Positions 30,278 to 34,412 of a DNA stretch of 34,412 bases are shown here, in pieces (position 1 is the stretch's first letter; each line of letters opens with the position of its first letter). Source of the DNA: Clostridia bacterium (GTDB taxonomy: Bacteria > Bacillota > Clostridia > Oscillospirales > CAG-272). Where the stretch lies: NCBI GenBank assembly GCA_017407225.1, contig JAFQWY010000347.1:1-34412 (forward strand). Reading direction: 5' to 3'. The notes beneath the pieces were generated by a model. That model worked only from the letters and a program-made list of their open reading frames with translations, was not told where the DNA came from and ran no database searches. The position numbers and the translations under genes are program-made.

Positions 30278-31807
30278 ATGAATACCAAAAAAACGCTTGC
30301 CCTGCTTCTCAGCATGCTGATGCTGGCTTCCTGTACCGTATCGTGCTCCGAAAGCGACGTCCAGGAAACTTCCGCCGACACCAATGCCCCTGTATCCGCA
30401 GAAACCGCAGCAGATACTGCCGAAAGCACGCCCGAAGAAACCGAAACTCCCAAGCTTATGCCCGAGCTGCCCGAGATTACCTTTGACGGCTTCACGTTCC
30501 GGATGATCGGTAAGGGAACCTCGCTCGTTCACTGGCAGTCCAAAGACCTCACTGCGGAAGAAATCACCGGTGAGCCCATCAACGATGCGGTCTACAACCG
30601 AAATGCCCTCATCAGCGAGCGTTATGATGTGAACTTCAAGGAATTCACGGTTGCCAATCTCAGCGCACAGCAGACCGAAGTTGCTCTGAGCTGTCAGGCC
30701 GGTACCGACGAATACGACATGGCAGCGTTTCAGCCCGAGGGTGCCGTCACTTCCCTGATCTCCAACGGCTATATCATGAACCTGCACGACATTCCCCATA
30801 TGGATCTGACCCGCCCCTGGTATGACCAGAGCAGCATCGCACAGATGTCCGTTGGCGGAAAACTGTTCTGCACCATGGGCTCCATGCTGACCATGGACGA
30901 CGATGCCACCGGTGCAATCTTCTTCAACAAGCAGCTGGCAGATATGAATGCTCTTCCGGATCTGTACGAAATGGTTGAGAACGGCACCTGGACTATCGAC
31001 AGGCTGACCGAATATGCGGATCTTGCCAAGCGTGATGCCAACGGTGACGGCAAAATGACTGCAATGGAAGACGTCTGGGGTACAATCTCCGAATATGTCA
31101 CCACGTTTGCGCTCATTTCCGGATCCGGTAAAACCATGATTACCAAGGATGAAGCCGATCTTCCCGTGAACACCTCCTCCGACGAAGCGTTTATCTCCAT
31201 GTACGAAAAGGTTCTGAAAATCCAGAACAATTATGATATGACCATGTATGCGGAAAACCAGTCGGGCTTTGCCGATGTCTGGGCTGACTGCATCGATGCC
31301 ACCTTCCAGTCCGACCGTGCGCTGTTCAATATCTGCTGGCTCAACCGCGCTTCCCTGTTCCGTGAGATGGAAACCGACTTCGGTATCGTTCCCATGCCCA
31401 AGTACAACGAAGCGCAGTCCGGTTACTACTCTTTTGTCCAGCTTGCCTGTGCCAATTCCATTGCGGTTCCCACCACCGGTCAGAATTTTGAACGTACCGG
31501 TGTGATTCTGGAAGCACTTTCCGCAGAATCCATGTACGGTCTGACCGAAGCTTATTACGAAAAGACCCTGAAATCAAAGGCTTCCCGGGACGAAGAATCT
31601 GCGGCTATGCTCGATCTCATCTTCGATACCAGAGTTTACGACCTCGGTTTCATGTATAACTGGGGAACGATTTCCTCTTCCGTAGGTTCCCTCGTCGGCA
31701 CCGAAGGACAGGACATCAGCGGTTATGCATCCGCGATGAAGAAAGCCACCAAAGCCATTGACAAAGCCATCAAAAATGCGGTCAAGGATCTGGGAATCAC
31801 GGAATAA
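30278..31807 (+). CDS. Extracellular solute-binding lipoprotein, copy 1
   Basis: The 509-residue protein starts with a lipoprotein signal (MNTKKTLALLLSMLMLAS). Two possible lipobox cysteines occur, C19 and C23; C23 is shared with the second copy and is the likelier lipidation site. A Thr/Glu/Ala-rich linker runs to about residue 60. The body is of the family 1 solute-binding type (ITGEPINDAVYNRNALISER, AGTDEYDM, AIFFNKQLAD, SDRALFNICWLNR). An EF-hand-like loop DANGDGKMTAME lies at 253-264. It should bind a sugar or oligosaccharide outside the membrane, but no permease or ATPase genes are adjacent. AAGGAG precedes the ATG. It has its own promoter and terminator. Confidence 0.9.
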   Translation: MNTKKTLALLLSMLMLASCTVSCSESDVQETSADTNAPVSAETAADTAESTPEETETPKLMPELPEITFDGFTFRMIGKGTSLVHWQSKDLTAEEITGEPINDAVYNRNALISERYDVNFKEFTVANLSAQQTEVALSCQAGTDEYDMAAFQPEGAVTSLISNGYIMNLHDIPHMDLTRPWYDQSSIAQMSVGGKLFCTMGSMLTMDDDATGAIFFNKQLADMNALPDLYEMVENGTWTIDRLTEYADLAKRDANGDGKMTAMEDVWGTISEYVTTFALISGSGKTMITKDEADLPVNTSSDEAFISMYEKVLKIQNNYDMTMYAENQSGFADVWADCIDATFQSDRALFNICWLNRASLFREMETDFGIVPMPKYNEAQSGYYSFVQLACANSIAVPTTGQNFERTGVILEALSAESMYGLTEAYYEKTLKSKASRDEESAAMLDLIFDTRVYDLGFMYNWGTISSSVGSLVGTEGQDISGYASAMKKATKAIDKAIKNAVKDLGITE

Positions 31808-31842
31808 ACCGTTTGTTTTCTGAATCAATCACAGCATATCTC

Positions 31843-31874
31843 ACAGCATCGGGTGTATATCCGGTGCTGTTTTT
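31843..31874 (+). terminator. Terminator after solute-binding protein copy 1, second identical copy
   Basis: Stem ACAGCATCGG (31843-31852) and CCGGTGCTGT (31861-31870) with T5, base-for-base the same as 30133-30164 including the loop, while the flanks differ. Confidence 0.9.
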
Positions 31875-31911
31875 CTGTTATTCAACCCTGTGTATAAATC
31901 CTCCGTTCCCG

Positions 31912-31940
31912 TTGACTTCCCAGCGGATTTGTGTTAAAAT
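31912..31940 (+). promoter_or_regulatory. Promoter of the second solute-binding protein gene
   Basis: TTGACT (31912-31917) and TAAAAT (31935-31940) with a 17-base spacer. It is unlike the promoter of copy 1 in sequence. Confidence 0.8.
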
Positions 31941-31991
31941 AAATTCGTATATGCATAATCCCTAATAATTTATTCATCAGGAGATACGAAA

Positions 31992-33527
31992 ATGAACGCA
32001 AAGAAACTACTCTCCCTGCTTCTCTGCGCATTGATGCTGGCTCCCGCAGCCGTATCCTGCTCCGAAAGCACCGTACAGGAAACCGATGCTCCCTCCGCAA
32101 ATACCCCTGTTGCCGGTGAAACCTCCGCCGATGCAGGCGAAACCGAAGCGGAAGTTCCCGAAGAAACCAAACTCCAGCCCAATCTTCCCGCCATCACCTT
32201 CGACGGATACGAATTCCGTATGCTTGGCAAAGGCGAAACCATGGTTCACTGGCAGTCCAAGGACCTGACCGCAGATGAAATCACCGGTGAGCCCATCAAC
32301 GACGCGGTTTACAACAGAAACAGCCTGATCGGCGACCGCTATGACGTGAAGTTCCTTGAAATCGATGTTGCCGACTACTTTGCTCAGCAGAACGAAGTCA
32401 ACCTGAGCTGTCAGGCAGGCACCGACGAATATGACATGGTGGCACTGAAGCCCGAAGGCGTTGTCTCCTCCTTCATTGCCAACGGCTACCTCATGAATCT
32501 GTACGACATTCCCCACATGGATCTGACCCGGCCCTGGTACGACCAGAACGCCAACAAGCAGATGTCCGTGGGCGGCAAGCTGTACTGCACCATGGGTTCC
32601 ATGCTGACCATGGACGACGATGCTACCGCGGCTGTATTCTTCAACAAGAAACTGGCCGATGCCAACGGTCTGCCCAATCTGTACGAAATGGTTGACGCGG
32701 GCACCTGGACCATCGACAAGCTGACCGAATATGCAGATCTGGCGAAGCGCGACACCAACGGCGACGGCAAGATGACCGCCATGGAAGACACCTGGGGCGC
32801 TATGTCCGAATATGCAACCACCTTCGCTCTCAACTCCGGTGCGGGTCTGACCATGATCACCAAGGATGCATCCGACATTCCTGTGAACACCGCTGTTGAC
32901 GAAGCCTACATCGCCATGTACGAAAAGGTTCTGAAGATCCAGAACAACTGGGACATGACCCTTTACGCCGATGCACAGTCCGGTTTCACCGATGTATGGA
33001 CCGAATGCATGGACGCTACCTTCCAGTCCGACCGTGCCCTGTTCAACATCTGCTGGCTCAACCGCGCTTCCCTGTTCCGTGAAATGGAAACCGACTTCGG
33101 CATCATCCCCATGCCCAAGTACGACGATGCTCAGGAAAACTACGCTTCCTTTGTTCATATGTACTGCGCAAACACTATCGCGGTTCTCAAGACCGGCTCC
33201 AACTTCGAGCGCACCGGTGTGATTCTGGAAGCACTCTCCGCAGAATCCATGTACGGTCTGACCGAAGCTTACTACGAAAAGACCCTGAAATCAAAGGCTT
33301 CCCGCGACGAAGAATCCTCCGCAATGCTGGATGTGATCTTCAGCACCAGAATCTATGACCTTGGCTACATGTTCAACTGGGGTTCCATCTACTCCTCCGT
33401 CGGTTCCATGGCAGGTGTGAAGGGTCAGGACATCAGCGGCTACTCCTCCACCATGAAGAAAGCAAACAAGGCCATCAACAAGGCGATCAAGGATGCAGTC
33501 AAGGATATGGGTATTGAAGCGGAATAA
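31992..33527 (+). CDS. Extracellular solute-binding lipoprotein, copy 2
   Basis: The 511-residue protein is a close paralogue of the preceding gene. Most of the mature part aligns without gaps, including HWQSKDLTA, TGEPINDAVYNRN, MGSMLTMDDDAT, DTNGDGKMTAMED (calcium-type loop from about residue 254) and ALSAESMYGLTEAYYEKTLK. The signal peptide and the linker (MNAKKLLSLLLCALMLAPAA, then C23) are more diverged than the body. Only C23 fits a lipobox here. CAGGAGATACGAAA precedes the ATG. It is transcribed from its own promoter and ends at a different terminator (33618-33650). The bound ligand is unknown, and no transport partner is adjacent. Confidence 0.9.
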   Translation: MNAKKLLSLLLCALMLAPAAVSCSESTVQETDAPSANTPVAGETSADAGETEAEVPEETKLQPNLPAITFDGYEFRMLGKGETMVHWQSKDLTADEITGEPINDAVYNRNSLIGDRYDVKFLEIDVADYFAQQNEVNLSCQAGTDEYDMVALKPEGVVSSFIANGYLMNLYDIPHMDLTRPWYDQNANKQMSVGGKLYCTMGSMLTMDDDATAAVFFNKKLADANGLPNLYEMVDAGTWTIDKLTEYADLAKRDTNGDGKMTAMEDTWGAMSEYATTFALNSGAGLTMITKDASDIPVNTAVDEAYIAMYEKVLKIQNNWDMTLYADAQSGFTDVWTECMDATFQSDRALFNICWLNRASLFREMETDFGIIPMPKYDDAQENYASFVHMYCANTIAVLKTGSNFERTGVILEALSAESMYGLTEAYYEKTLKSKASRDEESSAMLDVIFSTRIYDLGYMFNWGSIYSSVGSMAGVKGQDISGYSSTMKKANKAINKAIKDAVKDMGIEAE

Positions 33528-33564
33528 TCTTCAGTTTCTTTTGTAAGCAATCCGTCCGCTTCCC

Positions 33565-33590
33565 GAGAATTTCCCTGACGGAAAATTCTC
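33565..33590 (+). other. Hairpin in the 3'UTR of solute-binding protein copy 2
   Basis: GAGAATTTCC (33565-33574) pairs with GGAAAATTCTC (33580-33590) with one bulged A and a five-base loop. It has no T-tail, so it is not a terminator; it may protect the mRNA 3' end ahead of the true terminator. Confidence 0.45.
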
Positions 33591-33617
33591 CAAGGTGCAG
33601 ATCAACAGAATCAAAGC

Positions 33618-33650
33618 AAGACTGTCGTATTCCGGTACGGCAGTCTTTTC
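33618..33650 (+). terminator. Terminator after solute-binding protein copy 2
   Basis: AAGACTGTCGTA (33618-33629) pairs with TACGGCAGTCTT (33636-33647, one wobble) around TTCCGG-type loop bases and is followed by TT. Confidence 0.88.
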
Positions 33651-33681
33651 TGATTTGTAAACAAATCCTTGCAGATTCGCC

Positions 33682-33710
33682 TTGTTTCCTTCATATTCTT
33701 GTGGTATAAT
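33682..33710 (+). promoter_or_regulatory. Promoter of the VanY-like gene
   Basis: TTGTTT (33682-33687) and TATAAT (33705-33710) with a 17-base spacer, 43 bases before the start codon. Confidence 0.8.
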
Positions 33711-33752
33711 GGTAAAAATACCGATTATCTCACCAAGGAGTGACTGTATCAT

Positions 33753-34412
33753 ATGAAGAACAACAGCGTACTGATCGGCTTCTTTGCCGTTGTGATCATC
33801 TGTCTCGTTGTCACCTGCGCCTTTTTGGGAACTGCCCTGCTGAAATCCAAGAATCCGCCCGAATCCGAAGGAGCTGAATCCGGTGCTCCCGAAGAAATCC
33901 AGACGGACGACAGCGAAACCTTCCCGGAATCCGCTGAAACCGAACCGGATGAGACTGAACCCGCAGAAACCCAGCCTGCCGAGACTTCTGCACCCGAAAC
34001 ATCCGCTCCCGAAACCAAACCCGCCGAAACCGAACCGGAAGGTCCCACCTTTGCGGAAACCCTCCCCGTGGAGCCCGACCGGATCCCGGAATACAACGGT
34101 CAGACCTGGAATCTGTTCCTCGTGAATCTGTGGAACAAGCTGCCCGATGACTTCACGGTGGATCTGACCTATCTGAAGAGCGGTCACGCCGTGGACAGCC
34201 GCGCGTATCCCGATCTGCAGGATATGATGGACGACTGCCGTGCGGCAGGACTGTCCCCCCTCATCTGCTCCTCCTACCGCACCTATGAAAAACAGGTCAC
34301 TCTGTACGACAATCAGGTAGCCAAGTATCTTGCCAAGGGCTACACACAGGATCAGGCGGAAAAGGAAGCGGCTATGTGGGTAGCGATCCCCGGTACCAGC
34401 GAGCATCACACC
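33753..34412 (+). CDS. VanY-like D-alanyl-D-alanine carboxypeptidase, N-terminal part (cut by window edge)
   Basis: The frame is open from the ATG at 33753 to the window end, 220 codons. Residues 6-31 form a single membrane anchor (SVLIGFFAVVIICLVVTCAF), followed by about 75 residues of Glu/Pro/Thr/Ala-rich linker. The catalytic domain then begins (PDDFTVDLTYLKSG). LICSSYRTYEKQVTLYDNQV and the closing PGTSEHHT fit the M15B zinc peptidase, where the SxHxxG His would be a metal ligand; the remaining ligands lie beyond the edge. It should trim the terminal D-Ala of peptidoglycan stems outside the membrane. AAGGAG lies 12 bases before the ATG. It is transcribed alone from 33682. Confidence 0.9.
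   Translation, partial: MKNNSVLIGFFAVVIICLVVTCAFLGTALLKSKNPPESEGAESGAPEEIQTDDSETFPESAETEPDETEPAETQPAETSAPETSAPETKPAETEPEGPTFAETLPVEPDRIPEYNGQTWNLFLVNLWNKLPDDFTVDLTYLKSGHAVDSRAYPDLQDMMDDCRAAGLSPLICSSYRTYEKQVTLYDNQVAKYLAKGYTQDQAEKEAAMWVAIPGTSEHHT

Noticed and set aside
32007-33158. A 383-codon open frame on the minus strand
   Set aside because: It mirrors the second solute-binding protein gene and has only biased composition.
1-34412. CRISPR arrays, tRNA or rRNA genes, insertion sequences, prophage genes
   Set aside because: No regular spacer-repeat pattern, no T-loop-type tRNA sequence, no transposase or phage-type protein was found on reading both strands.

Overview
This 34.4 kb window reads as chromosome from a Bacillota (Clostridia-type) bacterium, most likely an uncultured gut lineage of the Oscillospirales/Christensenellales kind. 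The evidence is the Gram-positive style of strong AGGAGG ribosome sites, consensus sigma-A promoters with 17-bp spacers, many intrinsic terminators, the rpsF-ssb-rpsR operon, a BlaI/M56 pair, a RelQ-like alarmone synthetase, lipoprotein solute-binding proteins and a VanY-type carboxypeptidase. No phage, insertion sequence, CRISPR array, rRNA or tRNA was recognised. The phylogenetic placement is inference.

Layout. At 1-2.1 kb the start of gap (minus, cut by the window edge) diverges from rpsF-ssb-rpsR, which is followed by a strongly folded, unassigned RNA segment and a terminator. At 2.1-4.9 kb, on the minus strand, lie a small membrane protein, a glycerol-3-phosphate dehydrogenase and a glycerophosphodiester phosphodiesterase, with a folded intergenic stretch between the last two. 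At 5.0-7.7 kb is a BlaI-type repressor and an M56 (BlaR1-like) membrane protease with an unusual external domain, behind a 14-bp dyad operator. At 7.8-9.7 kb is a tight operon of alarmone synthetase, Nudix hydrolase, esterase and DUF1653 protein. At 9.8-13.8 kb are two sugar isomerase/epimerase TIM barrels, an XRE regulator and peptidase T.

On the plus strand from 13.9 to 21.0 kb come a GH78-like rhamnosidase, a nitroreductase, a membrane protein, a surface-anchored protein, L-serine dehydratase and an ABC exporter half-transporter. On the minus strand from 21.1 to 27.6 kb come a pyridoxal/pyridoxamine kinase, rplL-rplJ with an L10 leader and attenuator, and an operon of rarA, a GH42-like glycosidase, a zinc-ribbon membrane protein and an AAA ATPase. 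On the plus strand from 27.7 kb to the end come a small unknown gene lying antisense to the predicted rarA leader, a GH92 enzyme with glutamine where the catalytic acid is expected, two tandem paralogous solute-binding lipoproteins sharing an identical terminator copy, and the start of a VanY-like D,D-carboxypeptidase.

Together the accessory genes suggest a glycan-using commensal: intracellular GH78, GH92 and GH42-like enzymes, sugar isomerases and solute-binding proteins, with phospholipid head-group salvage (GdpD, GpsA) and cell-envelope sensing (BlaI/M56, VanY). The items most worth following up are the GH92 Glu-to-Gln change, the M56 protease with an orphan sensor domain and its operator, the structured RNA behind rpsR, the antisense arrangement at rarA, and the alarmone synthetase-Nudix operon.
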